Assembly (NCBI GenBank): GCA_021845645.1 | Contig: JAJZVM010000130.1 | Location: 1-11,573 of the forward strand | Direction of reading: 5' to 3' | Origin: Bacillota bacterium | GTDB taxonomy: Bacteria > Bacillota_E > JAJZYS01 > JAJYTV01 | DNA length: 11,573 bases | Shown here: positions 1 through 6,246 of the stretch, piece after piece | Layout: every line of letters begins with the position of its first letter | How positions within the stretch are numbered: the first letter of the stretch is position 1 | Translations under genes and position numbers: made by a program | Notes under the pieces: generated by a model | Databases searched by the model: none | Told to the model about the DNA's origin: nothing | What the model saw: the letters and a program-made list of their open reading frames with translations, nothing else

Positions 1-1
1 C

Positions 2-280
2 AAGCTGATGCCGGAAGAGCTCCGCAACGCTTCGCGCATCTACGCCTGCCTCCGCGAAGCGCGCAGCCTGTTCCGGGACCACGGCGAGGACGAGGTGACA
101 CGCCTCCTCGGCCGGACGTCCGCGGCTCTGACGCACATTCCGGGGTTCCGCCTGCAGTACGTCCATCTGCTCGACCCGCTGTCGCTCGCCGAACGCCAGC
201 GCGCGCGAGCGGGAGACCTCCTGATGATCGGCGGCTTCTTCGGCCGGACGCGCGTCGCGGACGCCATCAGGCTACCGTAG
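2..280 (+). CDS. panC: Pantothenate synthetase (PanC), C-terminal part, 5' end outside window
   Basis: The reading frame is already open at the window edge and ends at 280, leaving about 92 residues of the C-terminus. PanC joins pantoate to beta-alanine with ATP in the cytoplasm to make pantothenate, the coenzyme A precursor. The fragment fits the PanC C-terminal domain: a LMPEELRNASRIY start matching the SPEER-type segment after the KMSKS-like loop, a helix with alternating Arg/Ala, then GFRLQYVHLLDP, corresponding to the family's LDYVEVVDP, and a final GRTRVADAIRL, corresponding to GxTRLIDNxxL. The closing motif is somewhat divergent (VADAI instead of LIDN). The catalytic N-terminal Rossmann half lies outside the window, so function cannot be confirmed. 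The ATG at 8 is internal and not the true start. Confidence 0.72.
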   Translation, partial: KLMPEELRNASRIYACLREARSLFRDHGEDEVTRLLGRTSAALTHIPGFRLQYVHLLDPLSLAERQRARAGDLLMIGGFFGRTRVADAIRLP

Positions 281-297
281 CCGCGCACCGCCATCAT

Positions 298-337
298 TCC
301 CTCCGCATAGGCTGGCCACGGGCCCGCTGCGGAGGGA
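298..337 (+). promoter_or_regulatory. Stem-loop that sequesters the yhbH ribosome-binding site (and may end panC transcription)
   Basis: A perfect 10-bp inverted repeat, TCCCTCCGCA at 298-307 and TGCGGAGGGA at 328-337, encloses a 20-nt GC-rich loop. The right arm contains the Shine-Dalgarno sequence GGAGGGA (331-337) of the downstream TTG start at 344. If the hairpin forms in the mRNA the ribosome site is buried. It begins 18 nt after the panC stop, so it could also act as a terminator, but there is no T-tract after it. Confidence 0.55.
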
Positions 338-343
338 TTTCCC

Positions 344-1387
344 TTGGACGACTACTTTCTCGAGCGCAGCGCCGAACGCGACGCCGCCCGCCACGAGGAA
401 CGGCTGCGCCAGGCGCTCAGCGGCTATCTGCGCGACCTGGTGGCCGAGGAGGCCATCGTGGGCGGAGATGAGCACAACCTGCGCGTCACGTATCCCGTCC
501 TACGGGAGCGCCGGCTGCGCTTTGCGGATGCCGGGCGCGGCATCCTGATCGAGGGCCCGGGGAGCGGCAACGGAGCGGGCGACGCACCCGGCGAGAATGT
601 GCTCGACTGGCTCCGCGAAGAGATCGCGCAGGTTCTGGACAGGCGATGGAAGCTGCCGGAGATCGCACCTCCCGGCGGCCGGGGCGTTCAGCGAAACGAT
701 GCCGAGAGCCTGGCGCGCGTCGGCCGCTGGGCATCTCTCGCCCGGCGCGAGAGCATGCGGCTGGCGCTGATCCGGTCCAGGGCGACCGGCCGGCCACTCA
801 GCCTGACCGAAGAGGACCTCAGGTTTCGCAGCGTGGCGTCGCAACGCGCTCCGGCGCCCGACGTCCGCATCATCGCGTTGCGCGATGTCTCGGGAAGCAT
901 GGGCGACGAGAAGAAGCAGCTCTGCCGCAGCTTTTTCTACTGGCTGACCAACTTCATCCGCCGGAGCTACGGACCGCTCGAGATCGTCTACCTGATCCAC
1001 CATACGGAAGCCCAGCGCGTCAGCGAAGAGGAGTTCTTCCGGCGTGCCGAGTCCGGGGGCACCAAGGTATCGGCGGCTTACCGGCTGGCCGCCGAATACA
1101 GCCGGGAGTCCTTCGGCCGGGGACAGCAGTCGATCGTGCTGCACTTCACGGACGGCGACAATTGGGGCGACGCCGACAACCGCCTGGCGAAGGACCTCGT
1201 CCAGGGCATGCTTCCCGTGGTCGGGCTGTTCGCGTACGTCGAGGTGCGTCCGCACGGGCGGCCGTCAGGGCTTGGCAGCACGCTCTCCGAGATCAGTCAC
1301 CCGCACTTTCGCAGCCTGCGCGTCACGGACCGCCAGAGTGTCCTCGGGGCGCTTGATCAGCTCTTCGGCACCGACGGGGCCGGCTGA
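344..1387 (+). CDS. yhbH: DUF444 / YhbH-family von Willebrand A-domain protein
   Basis: This 347-residue protein is a full-length member of the DUF444 (YeaH/YhbH) family, usually co-transcribed with the PrkA kinase and SpoVR and linked to stress response or sporulation; its molecular role is poorly defined. The C-terminal half is a vWA fold with the metal-ion site visible: DVSGS at 181-185, the GGTKVS threonine at 240, and the TDGDNW aspartate at 270. The segment KKQLCRSFFYWLTNFIRR after the first motif is also typical of the family. The N-terminus is a charged helical region with a Gly-rich linker near residues 75-85. The TTG start is chosen because GGAGGGA lies 8 nt upstream. The 3' quarter of this gene is present twice more in the window (5339-5584, 6053-6246). 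SpoVR, the expected neighbour, is 8.6 kb away. Confidence 0.93.
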   Translation: MDDYFLERSAERDAARHEERLRQALSGYLRDLVAEEAIVGGDEHNLRVTYPVLRERRLRFADAGRGILIEGPGSGNGAGDAPGENVLDWLREEIAQVLDRRWKLPEIAPPGGRGVQRNDAESLARVGRWASLARRESMRLALIRSRATGRPLSLTEEDLRFRSVASQRAPAPDVRIIALRDVSGSMGDEKKQLCRSFFYWLTNFIRRSYGPLEIVYLIHHTEAQRVSEEEFFRRAESGGTKVSAAYRLAAEYSRESFGRGQQSIVLHFTDGDNWGDADNRLAKDLVQGMLPVVGLFAYVEVRPHGRPSGLGSTLSEISHPHFRSLRVTDRQSVLGALDQLFGTDGAG

Positions 1388-1825
1388 ACGCGGACTTGGG
1401 CGGCTCGCCGGACCTGCCCAGGGGAAGGGGATGTCCGTTGGCGGTGCCCTCCGAGGCTCCCTGAGTGGACAACCGATGCGACGCGCGAGCCACCTGGCCA
1501 CGAGCCGAACGCGACCGAGCAGTGCTACTGTCGAATAGCCACAATGACCATGCAGATACGTCCACGCAGGCCTGGATCGGTGCCATCGCAAGCAATGGGC
1601 GAGTGATCGCTGGAGACGCCGAATTCTGCCGGAAGACCATGGGCAGCGGCAATTGGCTGGGCCGCTGGCCCCAGCCGATGCACTGGTCCACACGGCATTG
1701 ACCGCAGTGCGCAACCTGCTCCTTTGGGATGGCGCCGCAGCGCGGAAAGGCTCATTGCGCCGGCCCGGAGTAGTCTTCAATCCAGCGGAGAGGGTGAGGC
1801 ATGGCGCGGCACGGGCCCTAGCTAG
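1388..1825. other. Gene-poor interval between yhbH and the insertion sequence
   Basis: About 440 bp without a convincing gene on either strand. Open frames exist because of GC content, but none gives a recognisable protein or has a good ribosome site. One stem-loop stands out: GGCTGGG at 1655-1661 pairs with CCCAGCC at 1670-1676, with extra pairs near the loop. The right edge ends in a tandem CTAGCTAG (1818-1825), the second half of which is the likely target duplication of the insertion sequence. Confidence 0.5.
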
Positions 1826-1842
1826 ATTCCGCTGAAAAAGTG

Positions 1843-1979
1843 CGGGGAGCAGGGGAAAAATTAAGGAGTTTCCCCTCCTGATGGCGAATGAGTAGGTGTC
1901 TAAGCCAATCGTTCGCTAGGGGGGAAACCCACTGAGGGTGGCTTCTGCGAAGCAGGCGCCATTCCTGCAGTGAGAGCAG
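1843..1979 (+). promoter_or_regulatory. Structured leader of the insertion sequence
   Basis: The leader between the left inverted repeat and the transposase start contains several short stems: GGGGAAA 1852-1858 with TTTCCCC 1869-1875, CTGC 1945-1948 with GCAG 1952-1955, and GCAGG 1952-1956 with CCTGC 1964-1968. The last two share bases and are alternative pairings just before the ATG. The ribosome site itself is weak. Such structure could limit read-through expression, but that is inference. Confidence 0.35.
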
Positions 1980-3351
1980 ATGATCAGGGTGGATTCGGCG
2001 CAGTTGGATCTGTGGAGTTCGGTGCTGCCGGCAGAAGTGTGGCAGTTGCCGGAGGAGCTCCGAAGGGTCGATGCGCTGCTGGACAACCCAGAGGTCCTGG
2101 CTCCATTAGCCCGCGTCCTAAACCCTGAGCAGGGCCGGCCGTCGCTGCCGCTGACACAAGTCTTGCGACTGTTCTACCTGAAGGATCGCTACCAGCTGAG
2201 CGACGCGGCGGTGCTGCAAGAGGTGTCCGACAGCATCCACTGGCGGCGGTTCTGCCGTCTGGGACTAACGGACGAGGTGCCGCACCCGACCAGCTTGACG
2301 AAGTGGCGCCACCGCTTGGGGCCGGAGGCGCTGGCTCAGGTCAACGCGGCGGTGATCGACGGCTTACGAGACGAGAAGGTGATCCGTGGCCGTCGCATGC
2401 GCATCGACTCGGCCGCGGTCGAGGCGAACATTCACTAATCCCACGGACAGCCAGTTGATCGCCGATGGTATTCGCCAGGTTACCCGCATCGGCCTGAAGA
2501 TCCATGCGCTTGTGGGCAACGGTGTAGAACGACTCACCGATCGCACGCGCAGTGTGAAGCGGCGGATTCTTCTGATCGCCAAACACCTGAGGCGCCGAAC
2601 CGGACAAACGGTGGAGACTGTGCGCGCGGTCACGGCAGGGATCGCACAGATCGCGGCAACTCAGGTGCGCGCCGCAAGGCGCGTCCGGCAGCAGGTGGAC
2701 GAGGCGGTGTCTACGGCTTCGGAGCAGGTGGCTCGCCCTGCGCGGCGGCTCGCCCTGCAGCTGGATCGGGTGATCGAACTGCTCGAACGGGTGGTTGCCC
2801 AGCACCAGGCGGTACGTCGTGGAGAGCACCACATTCCCGACCGGATGGTCAGCCTTGCGGATCCTGATGCCAGGCCGATCGTCAAGGGCAAGCTCGGAAA
2901 GCCGGTCCAGTTCGGATACAAGGCCCAGATCATCGAAGCGGAAGGCGGCTTTGTCACCGACTACACGGTGGAACGGGGCAATCCGCCGGATGGCGACGCC
3001 CTCCTCCCTGCTGTGCGCCGGCACAAGAAGCGGTTCCGTCGAGCACCGCAGATCCTCGCTACCCATCGCGGCTGCGACAGCGGAGCCAACCTACGCGGCT
3101 GTCGCGAGCTCGGGGTGCGCAACGCGGCCATCCCCAAACGCGGCAAGATCTCGGAAGAGCGTCGACGACTTCAGCAAACGCGATCATTCCGCAGAGCGCA
3201 GGCCTGGCGATCCGGCAGTGAGGCCACCATCAGCAGACTCAAGCGAGGATACGGTCTCGACAGATCCCGCTATAGGAGCTACGACTGGGTGGCCACCGGC
3301 GTAGGACTGGCCATCCTCGCGCACAACCTCCGCCGAGCCGCCCGCCTGTAG
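1980..3351 (+). pseudogene. DDE transposase (IS5-like/ISNCY type), disrupted by a +1 frameshift
   Basis: The first frame (1980-2438, 152 aa) has the InsH-type N-terminal domain: RPSLPLTQVLRLFYLKDRYQ, then a helix-rich segment, then MRIDSAAVEANIH, whose Asp is the first catalytic residue. It stops at TAA 2436-2438. The next frame resumes immediately with PTDSQLIADGIRQVTR, so the ancestral protein read ANIHYPTDS and one extra A was inserted near 2436-2438. Removing it gives about 456 aa. The downstream part has an Arg/Gln-rich helical insert (about 2500-2800), GYKAQIIEAEGGFVTDYTVERG, and a C-terminal GSEATISRLKRGYGLDRSRY carrying the catalytic Glu. Where relatives usually have ATDRGYDS, this copy reads ATHRGCDS; the codon at 3064-3066 is CAT instead of the expected Asp codon. 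The copy is probably inactive. Programmed frameshifting is possible, but the required +1 direction is unusual for insertion sequences. Confidence 0.8.
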
Positions 3352-3446
3352 CGGGCGGGATCTGATTAGATGGGGAAACCGGGTGATACCCCAATGCGCG
3401 GCCCCGCCCGGCTACCCGTCAATTCCACTTTTTCAGGGGGATCTAG

Positions 3447-3990
3447 ATAAGCTAGAACGCTGTGGGCGTAGTGGTCGAGCCTCCGTGCGAGAACTTCAGC
3501 GGTCTCGGCCTCGAGCCGCTGCTCTTCCTTCTGCATCGGCTCTTAGCTCATCGCCCGATGCTTCCAGGCGTTGGCCAGGAGCCTGCTGCCATCCATGGCC
3601 CGACCCTCGAGTCCCACCAGGGCGGCCCGTACCGCCGCCACCTTCTGGGCGAACAGAGCCGCCAACGCGTCCAGGTGCCGCGTCCGGAAGGGCGCGATCT
3701 TCCAGAAGTCCGGCTGCTGGTTGCCGGACAGATACCGCATCGGAGTGTCCTCGTAGAGCATGCGCTCGATCTTGCGCGAACTGCGCGCCCCGCGGAGGTA
3801 GGCGTGCAGCAGGATCCCGACCATCATGCTCGGCTGTAGGATGGCTGTCCCTTCGTCGACGTGTACGAGCGGTAGATCTGGCTGAGGTCTGCCTTCAGCA
3901 CCGTCTCCCGCAGGAAGAACACCTTGTGGCCCTTCGGCAGGGGAACGGTGATGCATAGGCTGCCTCTTGCCGCATTGCCTTCTTGTCCAG
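3447..3990 (-). pseudogene. IS1182-type transposase, N-terminal remnant, multiply broken
   Basis: Reading the minus strand from about 3990 leftwards gives successive pieces of an IS1182-family transposase N-terminus. LPKGHKVFFLRETVLKADLSQIYRSYTSTKGQPSY is in one frame, then MMVGILLHAYLRGARSSRKIERMLYED, SGNQQPDFW, RHLDALAALFAQ, AMDGSRLLANAWKHRAMS in another. A single-base loss around 3825-3835 separates the two frames. After KHRAMS a TAA replaces the conserved Tyr codon, then the coding similarity continues (EPMQKEEQRLEAETAEVLARR) to about 3450. The catalytic C-terminal two thirds are missing and are not found on the other side of the neighbouring insertion sequence. This is an old, dead element. 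Confidence 0.75.
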
Positions 3991-4025
3991 CGCTACTCCA
4001 GTCGAGCAAGCCCCGCTGACGTGAG

Positions 4026-4054
4026 TTGGCCGCCATGCGACCGGTGGTTATACT
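4026..4054 (+). promoter_or_regulatory. Sigma70-like promoter for the small ORF / nucleotidyltransferase pair
   Basis: TTGGCC at 4026-4031 and TATACT at 4049-4054 are separated by exactly 17 bp and match the consensus at 4 of 6 and 5 of 6 positions. The -10 box ends 23 nt before the GTG start at 4078, leaving a short leader that carries the ribosome site. It sits at the boundary of the dead IS1182 remnant. Confidence 0.5.
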
Positions 4055-4077
4055 TGGGGCAGAGGGGATGGAACTGC

Positions 4078-4335
4078 GTGAACCGACCGGTAGATCCTTC
4101 TCCACGAGACTTTGACGATCGCGGCAAGGTTGTCGGCCGCCGGAGCGGCAGCCGGCGTTTTGGCTTTGAACGGATGGAGGGCTTTGCCGAGCTGCTGAAC
4201 GGCCTGCGAGGCGTCGACATCGTGCGCCCACGGGGAGTCTTCCGGTTTCGCTCCTACGAGGAGGCGGATGCGTGGTGGCAGGAGAGGATGACAGCGAGGC
4301 CCCGGCGAGCCGAACGCCAACCCTCCGAGACCTGA
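4078..4335 (+). CDS. Small hypothetical protein paired with a nucleotidyltransferase (possible antitoxin)
   Basis: This is an 85-residue basic protein of unrecognised family. I chose the GTG at 4078 because GAGGGG lies at 4062-4067 and a promoter stands just upstream. The frame is open further upstream but runs into the IS1182 remnant. The N-terminal third is Arg/Asp-rich and probably disordered. The core, FGFERMEGFAELLNGLRGVDIVRPRGVFRFRSYEEADAWWQERM, looks like a compact alpha/beta or helical unit with a PRGVFRFRSYEEADAWW signature. The 3' end overlaps the nucleotidyltransferase start by 64 nt, implying translational coupling. By analogy with nucleotidyltransferase toxin-antitoxin pairs, where a small upstream protein is the antitoxin, it may be the partner. 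That role is inference from gene order only. Confidence 0.6.
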   Translation: MNRPVDPSPRDFDDRGKVVGRRSGSRRFGFERMEGFAELLNGLRGVDIVRPRGVFRFRSYEEADAWWQERMTARPRRAERQPSET

Positions 4336-4835
4336 TTCGCCTATGTGACGCTTTTAACCGGGCCGGATGCCGGTACATTTTGATCGGCGGTTTCGCAGTC
4401 AACTACTATGGGCTCGATCGGGCCACTCATGACATCGACTTCCTGGTGGATTCGTCCAGGGAGAATGTACGGCGCCTTAAGGAGGCCCTGAGCGTTCTCG
4501 AGGACAACGCGGCGGCTGATCTCGGCCTGGGGGACATCGAGGATTACGTGGTCGTCCGAGTACAGGACGAGGTCACGGTGGATCTGCTGGGGGCGGTCGG
4601 TGACATGCGCTTCGAAGACGCCGGGACGATTCAAGTCTCCCTTGGCGACGTCACTGTTCCTGTGGCGGACCTCACTACCCTCATTGCCACGAAGCAGGGC
4701 ATGAGGGACAAGGACAAATCGGACCTTCGTTTCCTTCTGCACGTAAAGAGTCAACTGCAGAGACCCGAATCGACAGTGGAGCATTTGAAGCCGCCGCCTT
4801 CTGCGGGCAGGCGTAATGACGGCCCGGATCTGTAG
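4272..4835 (+). CDS. Nucleotidyltransferase (MNT/AbiEii-like), probable toxin-antitoxin component
   Basis: This 187-residue protein of the minimal nucleotidyltransferase/AbiEii-like group has its core residues intact: GG at 39-40 in LIGGFAVNYYG, the DxD pair D54/D56 in THDIDFLVD, and a third acidic residue D104 in EVTVDLL. The C-terminal LTTLIATKQGMRDKDKSDLRFL corresponds to the LIxLKxxxxRxKDxxDIxFL ending of these proteins. Such enzymes transfer a nucleotide or nucleotides to protein or RNA targets, and many act in toxin-antitoxin or phage-defence modules. The GTG at 4272 is chosen because GAGGAGG ends 7 nt before it; a second GTG at 4275 cannot be excluded. It overlaps the upstream small gene in another frame. 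Its 3' third is duplicated at 5738-5942. The target and toxicity are unknown. Confidence 0.82.
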   Translation: MVAGEDDSEAPASRTPTLRDLIRLCDAFNRAGCRYILIGGFAVNYYGLDRATHDIDFLVDSSRENVRRLKEALSVLEDNAAADLGLGDIEDYVVVRVQDEVTVDLLGAVGDMRFEDAGTIQVSLGDVTVPVADLTTLIATKQGMRDKDKSDLRFLLHVKSQLQRPESTVEHLKPPPSAGRRNDGPDL

Positions 4836-5181
4836 CCATTCCGAAGAGGAAGCAGGACAATCCGCCAAACCGAAGCGAGCTGACGCGCTGCACAACAAGC
4901 AGGCGACGCTCGCTGCCACCTCCGCCGAGTTCGTCAGGCCCGGTGTCGAGGGCCGGGGCAAGACATGGCGGCGATGGTCGGCGTCGGGATTGGGACGATC
5001 CACCGTCACTCCCCGACGGGCGCGCATCTCTGTGATGGTCGTGTGCCGCCATCAGGTTGGGGCATGCGCTGATGCTGGGCCGGTCCTGCTGGCGAAGGGT
5101 GGCTTGCCGCATGCGGCTCGCGCAGTGGATCACGCATTTCGCGGGTTCGGGACACCGGGTGACGCTCTCATGCGGTGCTGA
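4816..5181 (+). pseudogene. TetR-family regulator, degenerate with several frameshifts
   Basis: Pieces of a TetR/AcrR-type repressor follow one another in changing frames. The first, with its ATG at 4816 overlapping the nucleotidyltransferase end, gives KRADALHNKQATLAATSAEFVRPGVE, like the RADAxRNRxxILAAAxxxFxxxGVE first helices. The next frame (about 4962-5018) gives DMAAMVGVGIGTIHRHSPTG, matching the helix-turn-helix pattern IAxxAGVGIGTLYRHFPTR. The original frame returns with VCRHQVGACADAGPVLLA (start of the ligand domain), and a third frame near 5114-5150 reads RLAQWITHFAGSG. No continuous product is possible. The identification rests on motif recognition by eye. The first third exists again at 5923-6056. 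Confidence 0.6.
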
Positions 5182-5338
5182 AACAGATCGCCGCTTGCAT
5201 TGCCGCGCGCTGCACAGACGAGAGGTTGGGCATTGCACCTGTGGATGACCGGACAAGGAAGGGTCAGAAGCAGCTCTGCCAGCGTAGACAACGCGGAAAG
5301 CCCATGCCTACTGCGTTTCGGGGCGTCACCCCACAGAG
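5182..5338. other. Eroded spacer between the tetR remnant and the second yhbH fragment
   Basis: No gene is recognisable. A 15-bp stretch, AGAAGCAGCTCTGCC, at about 5267-5281 matches the KKQLC-coding part of the intact yhbH (near 911-925). This suggests that the second yhbH copy once extended further upstream and lost its middle by deletion. Confidence 0.35.
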
Positions 5339-5584
5339 CAATTTACTGACGGCGACAATTGGGGAGACGCGGACAACCGCCTGGCGCGGGACCTCGTCCA
5401 GAGCATGCTGCCTGTGGTCGGGCTGTTCGCGTACGTCGAGGTGCGTCCGCACGGAAGGCCGTCAGGGCTTGGCAGCACGCTGTCCGAGATCAACCACCCG
5501 CACTTCCGCAGCCTGCGCGTCACCGACCGCCAGAGCGTGCTGGGCGCTCTCGACCAGCTCTTTGGCACCGAAGGTGGCGGCTGA
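5339..5584 (+). pseudogene. yhbH 3'-end fragment, copy 2
   Basis: The frame QFTDGDNWGDADNRLARDLVQ... through LGALDQLFGTEGGG and its stop reproduces the last ~80 residues of the intact yhbH (1145-1387). By eye there are about 25 base differences in 236, but only five amino-acid changes (K/R, G/S, S/N, D/E, A/G). The changes are mostly at third codon positions, the mark of divergence under protein-level selection before truncation. No start codon exists in frame upstream; a TAG stands at 5285-5287. It contains only the last part of the vWA fold and lacks the DxSxS metal site. Confidence 0.88.
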
Positions 5585-5737
5585 CGGTGGAACGGTCACG
5601 TCCCGGGAGACGGCTTGGCGCATGGGTGGAAGTCTCGTCCGCGTCACTACCGCCCTCAATCGCAAAGGGTGGGAGTGATCGGGAAGGCCGATTGCGCGAT
5701 TCCTTGAAGGCTTCAAGCAGCACGGCGGACCAGGAAG
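5585..5737. other. Unassigned spacer between duplicated blocks
   Basis: This 153-bp interval between the second yhbH fragment and the second nucleotidyltransferase/tetR block has no recognisable gene and no visible similarity to the sequence following the intact yhbH stop. The frame leading into the next block is open (LEGFKQHGGPGRIQV), but it does not resemble the nucleotidyltransferase sequence that precedes GATTCAAGT in the first copy. Confidence 0.4.
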
Positions 5738-5942
5738 GATTCAAGTCCCCCTTGGTGACGTCACTGTTCCTGTGGCGGACCTCACTGCCCTCATCGCCAC
5801 GAAGCAGGGCATGAGGAAGGACAAATCGGACCTACGTTTCCTTCTGCACGTAAAGAGTCAACTGCAGAGACCCGAATCGTCAGTGGAGCATTTGAAGCCG
5901 CCGCCTTCGGCGGGCAGGCGTGATGACGGCCCGGCTCTGTAA
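5738..5942 (+). pseudogene. Nucleotidyltransferase 3'-end fragment, second copy
   Basis: Starting exactly at GATTCAAGT, this segment repeats the last third of the nucleotidyltransferase gene (4628-4835). It encodes IQVPLGDVTVPVADLTALIATKQGMRKDKSDLRFLL through GRRDDGPAL and a TAA stop. It has one in-frame 3-nt deletion (RDKDK to RKDK) and a few substitutions. The active-site half is absent. The duplication continues without a break into the tetR 5' end, to 6056; the whole block is about 95% identical to 4628-4949 by eye. Confidence 0.88.
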
Positions 5943-6246
5943 CCATTCCGAAGAGGAAGCGGGACAATCCGCCAAACCGAAGCGAGCTGTCGCACTGCAC
6001 CACAAGCAGGCGATGCTCGCTGCCGCCTCCGCCGAGTTCGTCAGGCCCGGTGTCGACAATTGGGGCGACGCCGACAACCGCCTGGCGCGGGACCGCGTCC
6101 AAGGCATGCTGCCTGTGGCCGGGTTGTTCGCGTACGTTGAGGTGCGTCCGCAACGGAGGCCTTCGGGTCTAGGCAGTACGCTCTCCGAGATCAACCACCC
6201 GCACTCTCGCAGCCTGTTGGTCACGGACCGCCAGCAGTCCGGGTGA
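5923..6246 (+). CDS. Chimeric ORF: TetR N-terminal helices fused in frame to the YhbH C-terminus
   Basis: An uninterrupted 107-codon frame begins at ATG 5923 (GTG 5920 is also possible). Residues 1-44 equal the start of the neighbouring tetR remnant (MTARLCNHSEEE... SAEFVRPGV). At 6053-6057 it passes directly into DNWGDADNRLARDRVQGMLPVAGLFAYVEVRP, the last part of YhbH, ending prematurely at VTDRQQSG. The TetR part stops before the helix-turn-helix, and the YhbH part lacks the metal-binding motif, so neither function is likely to survive. No good ribosome site precedes it. It is most likely a recombination product still open by chance, with more amino-acid changes than copy 2 of the yhbH end. 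A small expressed protein cannot be excluded. Confidence 0.4.
   Translation: MTARLCNHSEEEAGQSAKPKRAVALHHKQAMLAAASAEFVRPGVDNWGDADNRLARDRVQGMLPVAGLFAYVEVRPQRRPSGLGSTLSEINHPHSRSLLVTDRQQSG

Larger units (their letters stand above)
1826..3442 (+). mobile_element. Insertion sequence of about 1.6 kb with terminal inverted repeats and CTAG target duplication
   Basis: Near-perfect terminal inverted repeats bound the element: ATTCCGCTGAAAAAGTG at 1826-1842 and the complement of ATCCCCCTGAAAAAGTG at 3426-3442, matching at 15 of 17 positions. CTAG flanks both ends (1822-1825 and 3443-3446), consistent with a 4-bp target duplication. CTAG is palindromic, so the exact boundary is slightly ambiguous. Inside are a 137-nt leader and one transposase gene split by a frameshift. 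The transposase is of the IS5-like/ISNCY type with an InsH-like N-terminal domain and a DDE domain. The right flank lies at the truncated end of an older IS1182-type remnant, so this element appears to have landed in or next to that remnant. Confidence 0.82.

Noticed and set aside
500..1255. Minus-strand open frame (251 codons) inside yhbH
   Set aside because: Antisense to a gene with intact family motifs; no independent evidence.
1826..1979. Possible group II intron or riboswitch at the structured left end of the mobile element
   Set aside because: The stems belong to an insertion sequence with clear terminal repeats; no GUGYG start or other diagnostic motif is present.
3383..3958. Plus-strand open frame of 191 codons
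   Set aside because: It is the complement of the IS1182-type transposase remnant, whose motifs on the minus strand are clear.
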